A DNA stretch of 64,000 nt from assembly GCF_905220565.1 (NCBI RefSeq), contig NC_059414.1:4400001-4464000 (forward strand). The letters are read 5' to 3'. Of this stretch, positions 34,681 through 43,211 are shown in pieces. Numbering within the stretch: position 1 is the first letter of the stretch; the number at the start of each line of letters is the position of its first letter. Under the pieces are notes generated by a model that saw nothing but the letters and a program-made list of their open reading frames with translations, was not told where the DNA came from and made no database searches. The position numbers and the translations under genes are program-made. Source of the stretch: Melitaea cinxia. Taxonomy: Eukaryota; Arthropoda; Insecta; Lepidoptera; Nymphalidae.

Positions 34681-34794
34681 GCGCGCGCCTCTGTTCCACG
34701 CGGACGAAGTCGCGCACAGAAGCTAGTACAGTATAAATTTAAAATTTAGATAGAAATTTTTTGACGTTGACATCAAACTATTATCAGTTTTCGA

Positions 34795-35602
34795 TTATAT
34801 TAGTTGGGGATTATATAAGTTGGCGATTTAGCGACTATATTAGTTGGTGATTATACTAGTTAAGGATTATATTAGTTGACGATTATATTAGTTGGTGATT
34901 TGGTGATTATATTAGTTTGGGATTATATTAGTTGGGGATTATATTAGTTGCGGATTATATTAGTTGATGATTATATTAGTTTGGGATTTTATTAATTGGC
35001 GATCATATTAGTTGCGAATTATATTAGTTGGAGATTTGGGGATTATATTAGTTGGCGATTATATTAGTTGCGGATTTTACATTAGTTTGCGATTATATTG
35101 GTTGACGATTATATTGGTTGGCGATTATATTAGTTGAGGATTATATTTGTTGGCGATTTGGAGATTATATTAGTTGGGAATTATATTGGTTGGCGATTAT
35201 ACTAGTTGGTGATTTGGTGATTATATTAGTTTTGGATTATATTAGTTGGGATTATATTAGTTGCGGATTATATTAGTTGGCAATTATATTAGTTGGTGTA
35301 TTGGTAATTATATTTATTAGCGATTATATTAGTTGGCGATTATATTAGTTGGCGATTATATTAGTTGTGGATTATATTAGTTGGCGATTTGGAAATTATA
35401 TTAGTTGGAGACTATATTGGTTGGCGATTATATTAGTTGGTGATTTGGTGATTATATTAGTTGGCGATTATATTGATTGGTGATTATATTAGTTGGCGAT
35501 TATATTAGTTGGCGATTATATTAGTTGGCGATTATATTAGTTGGTGATTATAGTAGTTGGCGATTATATTGGTTGGCGATTATATTAGTTTGGGATTATA
35601 TT
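34795..35602. repeat. 16-bp minisatellite array, left block
   Basis: About fifty imperfect copies of GATTATATTAGTTGGC. Variants of the last bases (TTGGC, TTGGG, TTGCG, TTGGTGATTTGGT) are interspersed, giving a patchy higher-order pattern. The array begins ~65 bp after the Helitron end and is broken at 35602 by an RTE LINE; it resumes at 38835. Confidence 0.95.
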
Positions 35603-38600
35603 CACTCACTCACTTCAGCCTATCGCAGTCCACTGCTGGACATAGGCCTCCCCAAGTTCGCGCCACACATCCCGGTCTTCCGCAATCCTCATCCAGCCTA
35701 CACCGGCAATCTTACGTAGATCGTCGGTCCAACGGGCCGGAGGACGTCCCACACTGCGTTTGCCAAGACGCGGTCTCCACTCTAGGACCCGTCTACTCCA
35801 ACGGCCATCGGTCCTGCGACACAGATGACCAGCCCACTGCCACTTCAACTTGCTAATTCTGTGGGCTATGTCGGTTACTTTCGTTCTCCCGCGGATAGTC
35901 TCATTTCTAATCCTGTCTTTGAGAGAGACCCCAAGCATAGCCCGTTCCATTGCACGTTGAGCGACTTTAAACTTGTGGACCAGTCCCTTGGTCAGTGTCC
36001 ACGTCTCGGCTCCGTATGTTAACACAGGCAGGACGCATTGCTCGAAAACTTTTGTCTTCAAGCATTGCGGAATCTTCGAAGTGAAGACTCGACGGAGTCT
36101 GCCAAACGCCGCCCAGCCCAACCGAATCCTCCTATCGGCCTCCTTCTCGAAGTTGTTGCGGCCTAGTTGGATAGTATGGCCTAGGTAAATATAATCCTGA
36201 ACAACTTCGAGAAGGGTACCATCGACCGATACCGGTATCGGTATGACTTGGTTGTTAAACATAACTTTCGTCTTATCCAAGTTCATACAGAGACCGACAC
36301 GTCGGGAGGACTCGTTTAGGCCGGCCAGCATTTGGCCTAACTCATTCAGCGTCTCCGCAAAGATGACAATATCGTCGGCGAAACGAAGGTGAGAGATGAA
36401 TTCACCGTTGACGTTGATGCCCCGTTCCCCCCAATCCAAGGTCTTAAAAACATCCTCTAGCGCAGTGGTAAACAGTTTCGGTGATATTACATCCCCCTGT
36501 CTTACCCCGCGCCGGAGGGAAATAGGTCTTGTTCTTTGGTCATTGACATGAACGGTCATCGTCGCCGCGTCGTACATAGATTTTAGTACCTCGATATATC
36601 GCCAGTCGATATGACATCTCTGCAGAGAGTCCAGGACAGCCCAGGTCTCGACGGAGTCGAAGGCTTTCTCGTAGTCCACAAATGCCATACACAGCGGTTG
36701 ATTATATTCTTCCGTCTTTTGGATAATCTGCCGAACAGTATGGATGTGGTCCACGGTGCTGTAGCCATTTCGAAACCCAGCCTGCTCTGGTGGTTGGAAT
36801 TCGTCGAGTCTTCTGGCGAGACGATTCGTAACAACCCTCGAAAACAGCTTATAGACGTGGCTCAGAAGTGAGATCGGTCTGTAATTCTTTAACAGAGACT
36901 TATCGCCTCTCTTAAAGAACAGCACCACCACACTCCTGGACCACGCCTCCGGCGTGGTACCTCGGTGGATGACGGCGTTAAATAGTCTTGCCAAGGCTTT
37001 CAGGACAGGTCGCCCTGCGGCTTTAAGGAGTTCAGTGGTAACTCCGTCATCCCCCGGGGCCCTTCCGTTTTTAAGCTGCCCGAGCGCTGCACCAATCTCA
37101 TCCTCTTCGAAGTCCGGGATATACTCCGAATAATGGCGCAACAATGGTGCCTGTGGATCTTCGGTGTCCCAAGTCGCAGGCTTGCGTGCGCTCGACGAGT
37201 ACAGCTGTCCATAAAAATTCTCAACCTCTTCTCGGACCTGAGGGCGAGAGCAGACGGTTCTGCCATCTGCTGTTTTAAGCTTCGCAAGAAGGCTTCTCCC
37301 CAATGGTCTTTGGAAAACTTTGGACCCCCTATTCTGCTCAATCAGAGTAGCAACCTCTCTCGTATTTGAGCAGCGGAGGTCTCGGCGAATAATTTTCCGT
37401 ACCCTCTTGGAAAGAGCCCTCTGTTCTGGCGAAGCAGCCGGCAACTCGCGCCTCTGCCGCATCAGATCCAAGGCTTCGGGAGAAAGTTTGGACTGCTTCG
37501 TTGGCTTTGTTGGTGGAAAGTGCCTGCGACCCAGTGTACACACCGTCTTCACCACGTTGTCGGTTATCTCGTCCACGTCGCTAGTAGTTTCCAGCGAATC
37601 GAATCGGTTTTGGAGTTCCAACTGAAACTGCTCGGAGCCACATAGTATTTGGGGCAGCGTAGGTCGGAGAGTAGATTTCATCAAGCGGGTCCGCTCCTTT
37701 CGGAGACATATATTCAGAGTGCCCCGTACTAGCCGGTGGTCGCTGCCGGTGTTAAACCTGTTAACCACTGAGACATCTCTGAATATATGCCTTTTATCCG
37801 CTATGTTGAAATCTATCTCGTTCCTCGTCACAGTATCGGGGCTTTGCCATGTCCACCTCCTTTGGGGCTTCTTCTCAAAAAATGAGTTCATCAAGAAGAG
37901 CCCCTCCGATTCGAGGAAGTTGACAAGCGTCTGCCCCCTGTGATTCCTGTGCCCCAATCCGTGTGGTCCGATGCTCGATCCGTCGCGGCCTTGTACTCCC
38001 ACTTTAGCGTTGAAGTCTCCCATAACAACGCTGTAGAAGGTCGAAGTAGTGCCATGTATGGCCCTTGTGATATCTTCATACAAGGCTTCGACTTCATCGT
38101 CAGAGTGTGCCGAGGTCGGCGCATATACCTGTATCACTTTCAGGGAGTACCTGTCGGTGAGCTTAAGTACAAGGTACGCTACCCGGGTCGACACACTACT
38201 GACTTCCACAACGTTGTTAGTGAGAGTCTTGTGAACCAGAAAACCGACGCCACCTTGGGAAAGCCCATCACCTTCACGGAAGTAGAACAAGTGCCCGGAG
38301 TCCAGGATCATCGTGTCCTCTCCCTCTCTGCGGACTTCAGACAACCCCAGTATGCTCCACTTAATGTGACTAAGTTCTACCTCAAGTTCGGTGAGGTGAT
38401 GGTCCAACCGTAGCGTGCGTCCATTATACGTAGCCAGGAATATTTTTCTATGGCAGCCTCCCGTACCCCGGTGATTCTTAGCACCCTCTACCCCACCGTT
38501 ACCACGGCCGTTGCCGTAGCCGGGAATAGTGGGGCTGCCGGGAACTGAGGGCCTTATTTTTAGGTTCGAACTCATGGGGGTTTTTGCCCATAGTCACCAC

Positions 38601-38834
38601 GCTGGGCAGGCGGGTTGGTGACCGCAGGGCTGACTTTGTCGCACCGAAGACGCTGCTGCCCGTCCTCGGTCTGTGCATTTAAAAAGCCAGCAGTTGGATG
38701 GCTATCCCGCCATCGGTCGGCCTTTCAAGTTCCAAGGTGGTAGTGGAACTGTACTATCCCTTAGTCGCCTCTTACGACACCCACGGGAAGAGATGGGGTG
38801 GCTAAATTCTTTAGTGCCGTAACCACACAGCACA
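35603..38834 (-). mobile_element. Full-length RTE-clade LINE inserted in the minisatellite
   Basis: The 3232-bp element is flanked by TTTGGGATTATATT at 35589-35602 and 38835-38848. That sequence is partly satellite unit, but the leading TTTGGG makes it a credible 14-bp duplication. On the minus strand the 5'UTR is about 260 bp, followed by one long ORF, then 12 bp to a short (GTGA)n tail. Its 5' and 3' terminal sequences recur in deleted derivatives at 49718-50043 and near 60738-60930. Confidence 0.9.
35615..38575 (-). CDS. RTE LINE polyprotein: endonuclease and reverse transcriptase
   Basis: 986 residues from the ATG at 38575, with no internal stop. APE-type endonuclease comes first (LATYNGRTL, GLSEVRR, VVMGDFNAKVG, TGSDHRLV), then RT (APGDDGVTTELLKAAG, NYRPISLLSHVYKLFSRV, FVDYEKAFDSVE, GVRQGDVISP and catalytic FADDIVIFAE). 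The C-terminus has W-x-GHLCRR and GRPPARWTDDLRK, the RTE-type tail often mis-annotated in insects. There is no separate ORF1 and no RNase H, as usual for RTE. EN and RT signatures are complete, so the copy may be functional. The stop lies only 12 bp from the element end, so the conserved 3' recognition sequence is coding. Confidence 0.95.
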   Translation of the reverse strand: MSSNLKIRPSVPGSPTIPGYGNGRGNGGVEGAKNHRGTGGCHRKIFLATYNGRTLRLDHHLTELEVELSHIKWSILGLSEVRREGEDTMILDSGHLFYFREGDGLSQGGVGFLVHKTLTNNVVEVSSVSTRVAYLVLKLTDRYSLKVIQVYAPTSAHSDDEVEALYEDITRAIHGTTSTFYSVVMGDFNAKVGVQGRDGSSIGPHGLGHRNHRGQTLVNFLESEGLFLMNSFFEKKPQRRWTWQSPDTVTRNEIDFNIADKRHIFRDVSVVNRFNTGSDHRLVRGTLNICLRKERTRLMKSTLRPTLPQILCGSEQFQLELQNRFDSLETTSDVDEITDNVVKTVCTLGRRHFPPTKPTKQSKLSPEALDLMRQRRELPAASPEQRALSKRVRKIIRRDLRCSNTREVATLIEQNRGSKVFQRPLGRSLLAKLKTADGRTVCSRPQVREEVENFYGQLYSSSARKPATWDTEDPQAPLLRHYSEYIPDFEEDEIGAALGQLKNGRAPGDDGVTTELLKAAGRPVLKALARLFNAVIHRGTTPEAWSRSVVVLFFKRGDKSLLKNYRPISLLSHVYKLFSRVVTNRLARRLDEFQPPEQAGFRNGYSTVDHIHTVRQIIQKTEEYNQPLCMAFVDYEKAFDSVETWAVLDSLQRCHIDWRYIEVLKSMYDAATMTVHVNDQRTRPISLRRGVRQGDVISPKLFTTALEDVFKTLDWGERGINVNGEFISHLRFADDIVIFAETLNELGQMLAGLNESSRRVGLCMNLDKTKVMFNNQVIPIPVSVDGTLLEVVQDYIYLGHTIQLGRNNFEKEADRRIRLGWAAFGRLRRVFTSKIPQCLKTKVFEQCVLPVLTYGAETWTLTKGLVHKFKVAQRAMERAMLGVSLKDRIRNETIRGRTKVTDIAHRISKLKWQWAGHLCRRTDGRWSRRVLEWRPRLGKRSVGRPPARWTDDLRKIAGVGWMRIAEDRDVWRELGEAYVQQWTAIG

Positions 38835-39195
38835 TTTGGGATTATATTAGTTGACGATTATATTATTTAGTGATTTGGTGAATATATTAGGTGGCCATTA
38901 TATTCGTTGGCGATTATATTAGTTGGCAATTATATTACTTGGCGATTATATTAATTGGCGATTATATTAATTGGCGATTATATTAGTTAGTGATTATATA
39001 AGTTGGCGATTATATTAGTTAGTGATTATATTAGTTGGCGATTATATTAGTTTAGGGTTATATTAGTTGTGGATTATATTGGTTGGTGATTATATTACTT
39101 TACGATTATATTAGTTGACGGTTATGCAAATATATTAGTTGGCGATTATGTGAATATATTACTTGACGATTATGCGATTATATTAGTTGGCCCTT
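38835..39195. repeat. 16-bp minisatellite array, right block
   Basis: Continuation of the GATTATATTAGTTGGC array beyond the RTE insertion, about twenty copies, decaying into 'gcgattatattagttggccc'. Together with the left block the pre-insertion array was about 1.15 kb. Confidence 0.93.
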
Positions 39196-39730
39196 ACAGT
39201 GTTGTCATTTAAAAAATATGCATAAAAATCGAGTATCTACTTTCGTTAGCCAGACTATATTTTCTTATCGCCTATACTGATTAGCGATGTTCCGGATATC
39301 CGCATCCGTATTCGTATCCGCAGATATCTGCAGGAAAAATGAAATCCGTCTCCATATCCGTATCTGTCACTTTTCTAGCGGATCTTTTACGGGTCTTTTA
39401 ATAATTTTCAAATTCAGTGGACAGAACAAAATGCTACATAATAAGTTAGATTATGTGATTAAAATGTATAATTTAAAAAAAATCCCATTCAGAGTATTTT
39501 TTTTAAATCGAATAATTGGCACCGTTAACACCAAACATGTATTCTAGTAAGTTACTATACTAATAGTATAGAACTCAAAGATACTAAAACAACTATCTTA
39601 TAAAATCACTATTATACATAGAATGTTATGACTTAATTTTTATAAATATAAGAAAATGAAAAACAAATAATTCTTTTATTGAAACAACTTTTTCGGATTT
39701 TATCGCAGTTCCTGGATCTGGTTGCTAAAT
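39196..39730. other. AT-rich region with no recognised feature
   Basis: A run of ATATCCG/ATCCGTAT-type words (39293-39372, 'cgcatccgtattcgtatccg') is the only local structure. No coding exon or known repeat was recognised. Confidence 0.4.
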
Positions 39731-39734
39731 AATT

Positions 39735-40110
39735 GTTTCTCGCAAACAAACAAAAAACCGACTTCAATTACAAAAGTAGTTATCAGATCTCGATCAAATT
39801 TAAATGGGACCACAAGACAAGCATCAGCTTTTGATTAAAACAAGAATCATAAAAATTATTTATAAACAATAAACTGCCCTCCCTCCATTGCCATCTAGTG
39901 GATAATATAACTCAGTACGGTATACGATAGTTCAAACCAAAGTAGTTTCTAATAACCTTAACGAAAAAATAAGTGACGACAACGACGCGTATGCACCGTT
40001 ACATAAATACGCGTCATCAAAAATTACTCATTATATCTCGATCAAATATAACTAAACTACAAGACAAACACCAGCTTTTGATTAAAACAAGAATTATTAA
40101 AATTTTATTA
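39735..40110 (-). repeat. Rearranged copy of the GAAGTCGGTT-bounded repeat
   Basis: 'tttctcgcaaacaaacaaaa', 'ccgacttcaattac', 'aaaagtagttatcagatctc' and 'caccagcttttgattaaaac' appear in family order, the last block twice, with an unrelated ~120-bp piece between them. Confidence 0.55.
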
Positions 40111-40603
40111 TTATTTTATTTTATTGTATAAATTATATTTTTAAGCAAAGAGCAACACGGAGGGGAGTAGCTATGTACAGACGTTCCCCTCTGTCAAGGT
40201 ATAAGGCCAAATGGCCATATGCAAACAATAAAACTAGTTGCAGCCGCACTGATCACTAGACTAAATCTAGTTGCGCGATTGAATCAACGTCCTTCAAAAA
40301 ATGCCAAATTGTTCTGTTTTTTGCTGCAAAAAAAGATTTGCCACGTCAAATTTACTAAAACATGGCGTTACCTTTCATACGTAAGTATTTTTTAATCACA
40401 TTATTACTTGTATACATCTTTTAAACCTTTTTTAAACTTAAAAATTACAAATATTATCGTTCGTGTTGACTCGATTTGTTTACCAACACAGGCCGCTCGC
40501 CCGCATACAATATGCGGATCGGTCGAGCGACTGATCGGAGTCTATTTCCGAGAAGTCACTGTCGCCGAGCGATAGTGTTGTTACCGGTTTGTTTGTAGAT
40601 GGT

Positions 40604-40611
40604 TATCGATA
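40604..40611. promoter_or_regulatory. DRE-like palindrome TATCGATA
   Basis: Perfect 8-bp match to the insect DNA replication-related element core, in a GC-richer patch (40485-40620). Which transcript it would serve is unclear. Confidence 0.25.
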
Positions 40612-41084
40612 AAAACGGCAAAGGCAAAAGAGGAGACAGACATTTTTGAGATTTTGATTTATTTAAAATATTATATTGCTAGCTTTTTTTAATAAACATG
40701 GTTATATAATAAAATTGCATTAAATTAAATATAATACACGTATTATGAGTATTAATACATTTTACTAGAATTACTTAATGTGAATTTCCACCATAATGTT
40801 TTATATAAAAATTTGGCAGGTTTTCTAAAAGTTCAAATTTAAGGGATACATGGAAAAAAATGGTAATAACAGATTAACCTGGACGCCCACAAAAAAATAG
40901 TGTAATTTGTTCAGATCATATCAATACCATTATGTAGTATGTTACATTTTTGTATATATATAAATTTTATTATCTTTTATTTTATTTATTTTTTCTTTGG
41001 TGTTTTTTTTATATTTTTTTTTCTTCTTAATGAATACTTCTTGCACTGTTTGCCTCGCTATATGAAACACTTACTCATGACCAT

Positions 41085-41215
41085 GGGTTGACTGGAAGAA
41101 ATCTCTTTCAGGGATAAGTCCACCTTTGCCATAAACCTTTCTATTATTTTATGTTTTATATCTATTTTTTGAGTGCAATAAAGTATATAATAAATAATAA
41201 ATAAATATTTACACA
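41085..41215 (+). mobile_element. LINE 3' tail fragment
   Basis: 'gggttgactggaagaaatct', the diverged stem 'agggataagtccacctttg', AATAAAG and an (ATAAATA)n tail match the 3' ends at 8715-8871 and 22196-22330. Only the tail remains. Confidence 0.6.
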
Positions 41216-41221
41216 ATACAC

Positions 41222-41447
41222 ACACGGTCGTCTGTTCCTAAAGTAAGCAACTTAATGCTTGTGTTATAGGTTACAGCCGACTGGTATATAGCTACATATT
41301 TTTTTTTCGATAAACATACTTATAAATAATACATATATAAATATATAAATAAATATTTATATTACACCCAGACTCGGGGTGGGACTCGAACCCACAACCC
41401 TCGGAGCAGAAAGCAGGGTCACTACAAACTGCGCCAACGGGCTAGTC
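41222..41447 (-). repeat. tRNA-derived SINE of a second family
   Basis: On the minus strand, 'agtttgtagtgaccctgctt' and B box 'gggttcgagtcccaccccga' are followed by an AT-rich body and 'ccagtcggctgtaacctata'. The head differs from the more abundant SINE in this window. Confidence 0.65.
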
Positions 41448-41904
41448 ATGATATGTCATATGTCAAATAAATAAATAAATACCACTAACTTTCAAGTGTT
41501 GGCGAACAATAGAAGGATTAGTCGAGGGCACCAAACCAACACTCACGCCACACTGTTTTTTTTTTGTCTCATGTACAAGGTAATCAAGATATGGTTCACC
41601 TTAGTCATAATAGTGAAATGAAGCTTAGATTTATCAACTTTGAAAATTAACAATGTCCATCCTTTCAGAGTCATCAACAAATCATTCAATCTAGCAGATG
41701 GCAAGCTATCATCTTATGATGCCATTAGTGTTACGCTCCCTACTCCCGATTCGTTGACATCACCGTGTACGTCATCAACTCCTCAAAATGTATGTTAACT
41801 TTAAATCGTTTATTGTAGACTGGCATTGTTTGGCACAACAACGTTGCACCAAACGTATTGTGACATAATTATAATAGTTAGACATAGGCTGTCGCGACAC
41901 TTTT

Positions 41905-42182
41905 TAACTGACTTCCAAAAAGAGGAGGTTCTCAATCTGACTGTATTTTTTTATGTATGTTACTTCAGAACTTTTGACTGGGTGAACCGATTTTGATGAT
42001 TTTTAATTTAACAGAAAGCTGATGTTTATCATGTGGTCGCGTTTAAATTTCATCGAGATCTGATAACAACATTTTGAGTAACCTTTGATAGCGCGTATAT
42101 ATTATGTATATTGTATTACTTGTCGATGTAATTGAAGTCAGTTTTGTTTTCGTTTGCGAGCAAATACAATTATTGTAGATAA
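41905..42182 (+). repeat. Internally deleted copy of the GAAGTCGGTT-bounded repeat
   Basis: It begins 'aactgacttccaaaaagagg' and ends 'gtaattgaagtcagttttgt', with 'gcgagcaaatacaattattg' beyond. The middle third of the 63.3-kb copy is missing. Confidence 0.7.
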
Positions 42183-42249
42183 TGATATGTTGTACAAAGT
42201 CTTACTACATTATGTATTTCTATTATCATTAGTTTTTGCAGCGTACGCA

Positions 42250-42475
42250 ATGTAAGGAATTTTTTAGGTTATTTTTTTATCCCTTGGGTTACATTATTGG
42301 AGTTTTAGTAAGGATCCCTAATATTTTTGAAAATGTAGTATAACCTATGTCGCTCAAGGATAGTGTAGCTTCTCAACGGTGAAATAATTTTTTGAATCGG
42401 TCCAGTAGTTTCGGAGCCTATTCAATGCTAACAAACAAACAATCAAATCTTTACTCTTTATAATCGTTTATTTTA
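42250..42475 (-). repeat. Interspersed repeat fragment, possibly Helitron-related
   Basis: 'tagcttctcaacggtgaaat', 'gtttcggagcctattcaatg' and an (ACAA)n run before 'tctttactctttataat' resemble repeated sequence found widely in Lepidoptera; the last words mirror the inverted 5' end of the Helitron at 33069. Boundaries are uncertain. Confidence 0.4.
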
Positions 42476-42537
42476 CATGAAGATGTTTGATTTGTAGTAT
42501 ATAATAAATTAAGTCTATTTTTATAATAACATCTTAC

Positions 42538-42548
42538 CTTTGTATCAT
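42538..42548 (-). CDS. Candidate first coding exon of an unidentified gene
   Basis: On the minus strand ATG ATA CAA AG is followed by a perfect donor, GTAAGAT, and a TATCGATA palindrome lies 38 bp upstream of the ATG (42586-42593). MCM2 and HSD17B10 here also start with tiny first coding exons. It could belong to the gene ending at 32.8 kb, but the splice phases would require at least one further exon between them. Speculative. Confidence 0.2.
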
Positions 42549-42585
42549 TTTAATAACCTTATTTCCCTAACCGAGTACTTGAATT

Positions 42586-42593
42586 TATCGATA
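42586..42593. promoter_or_regulatory. DRE-like palindrome TATCGATA
   Basis: Perfect DRE core followed by ATATCGACA. It lies 38 bp upstream of a minus-strand ATG with a splice donor, consistent with an insect housekeeping-type promoter firing leftward. Confidence 0.3.
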
Positions 42594-42905
42594 ATGGATA
42601 TCGACAGTTGTTACAACCACGGCTGTAGGCAACTTGTCAGTGTAGTTGCGGCGTGTCATTATACTGTAATGACACAGAATGTATCTATTTGTGTGTGAAA
42701 AATGTAAGTGTGATTTTAATTTAGTATGTGTGAGTTTCGTAGCGACAGACGATTATTTTTGTGTGGGAATTAGATAAAGTGTGCATGTGTGTAATTTCCC
42801 CCCGCAAAAAATGACAGAAAGTTTTGTATCGGTAGCAGACGCAAAGGCTACTCCCCTCCGTGTTGCTCTATGTTTTTATGAATTATATAATTGGATTTTA
42901 GTTTT

Positions 42906-43196
42906 TGTAACGCCACACCATATTGCCTAGCCGAGCCTTATGACGCCACGCCATAGCCAAGCGAAGCCAAGCCAAAGCCAAAGCCATACGGTTCGATAAC
43001 GATCTTCCGGTTGTGAGTGACATTACGTTCCACCGCCAAATAAAGAGGGTATAAATGAGCCGATTGTTGATTTATGTGATTATTCTTGTGTTAGCATTCA
43101 AATAAGTAGAAACGCTGCCAGTTTGTATAAGTGATTCTTAATAAAGTAATAATTGTATAAAGTGCTTTAAGTGTTTGTTTTACCTCTGCCGTTTTA
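42906..43196 (+). repeat. 5' LTR of the gypsy element
   Basis: 291 bp, identical to the copy at 47784-48074. It contains short internal repeats (AAGCCAAGCCAAAGCC), a TATAAA box and AATAAA. Confidence 0.95.
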
Positions 43197-43197
43197 C

Positions 43198-43210
43198 TCA
43201 GAAGCGGGAT
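43198..43210 (+). promoter_or_regulatory. Candidate primer-binding site
   Basis: TCAGAAGCGGGAT starts two bases after the 5' LTR and ends one base before the gag start codon. The same motif with one change (TCAGAAGTGGGAT) adjoins the 5' LTR of the unrelated LTR element at 48493-52827. It resembles the complement of a tRNA acceptor/T arm lacking the terminal TGG. The tRNA-Leu assignment is tentative. Confidence 0.5.
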
Positions 43211-43211
43211 A

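Larger units (their letters stand above)
33069..34726 (+). mobile_element. Helitron carrying a viral-helicase fragment
   Basis: The 5' end TCTATACTAATATTATAAAG with a (GTTT)n run and 'gaacgcgctaatctcagaaa' matches common lepidopteran Helitron starts. The 3' end has the hairpin-forming GCGGACGAAGTCGC, then 'gcacagaag' and terminal CTAG (34723-34726). The flanking bases are A (33068) and T (34727), i.e. insertion between A and T without duplication, as Helitrons do. No Rep/helicase transposase ORF is present, so it is non-autonomous. It contains the open viral SF1 helicase segment at 33462-33893. Confidence 0.75.
40301..41790 (+). pseudogene. THAP-domain exons, frameshifted
   Basis: Exon 1 (40301-40380) reads MPNCSVFCCKKRFATSNLLK then HGVTFHT before a GTAAGT donor, the start of a C2CH THAP zinc finger. 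A second exon from 40820 (after TTGGCAG) reads FSKSSNLRDTWKKM in one frame, TWTPTK in another, and NSVICSDH back in the first, so the THAP core is broken by shifts at two A7 runs. A third open exon-like segment (41668-41790, DGKLSSYDAISVTLPTPDS) has good AG/GT borders. The AVPxF end of the domain and any downstream catalytic region were not found. It could be a dead THAP gene or a P-element-like transposon relic; assembly error at the homopolymers is an alternative. Confidence 0.5.

Noticed and set aside
33069..34726. Viral insertion as a free-standing integrated virus
   Set aside because: Only the C-terminal helicase part is present, with no replicase or capsid sequence, and it lies inside Helitron ends.
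36583..38413. Plus-strand and alternative-frame ORFs of 70-157 codons
   Set aside because: Antisense or shifted shadows of the GC-rich RTE ORF, with no independent start, splice or domain evidence.
34789..39200. CRISPR-like array
   Set aside because: The 16-bp units are contiguous and imperfect, without unique spacers; it is a eukaryotic minisatellite.
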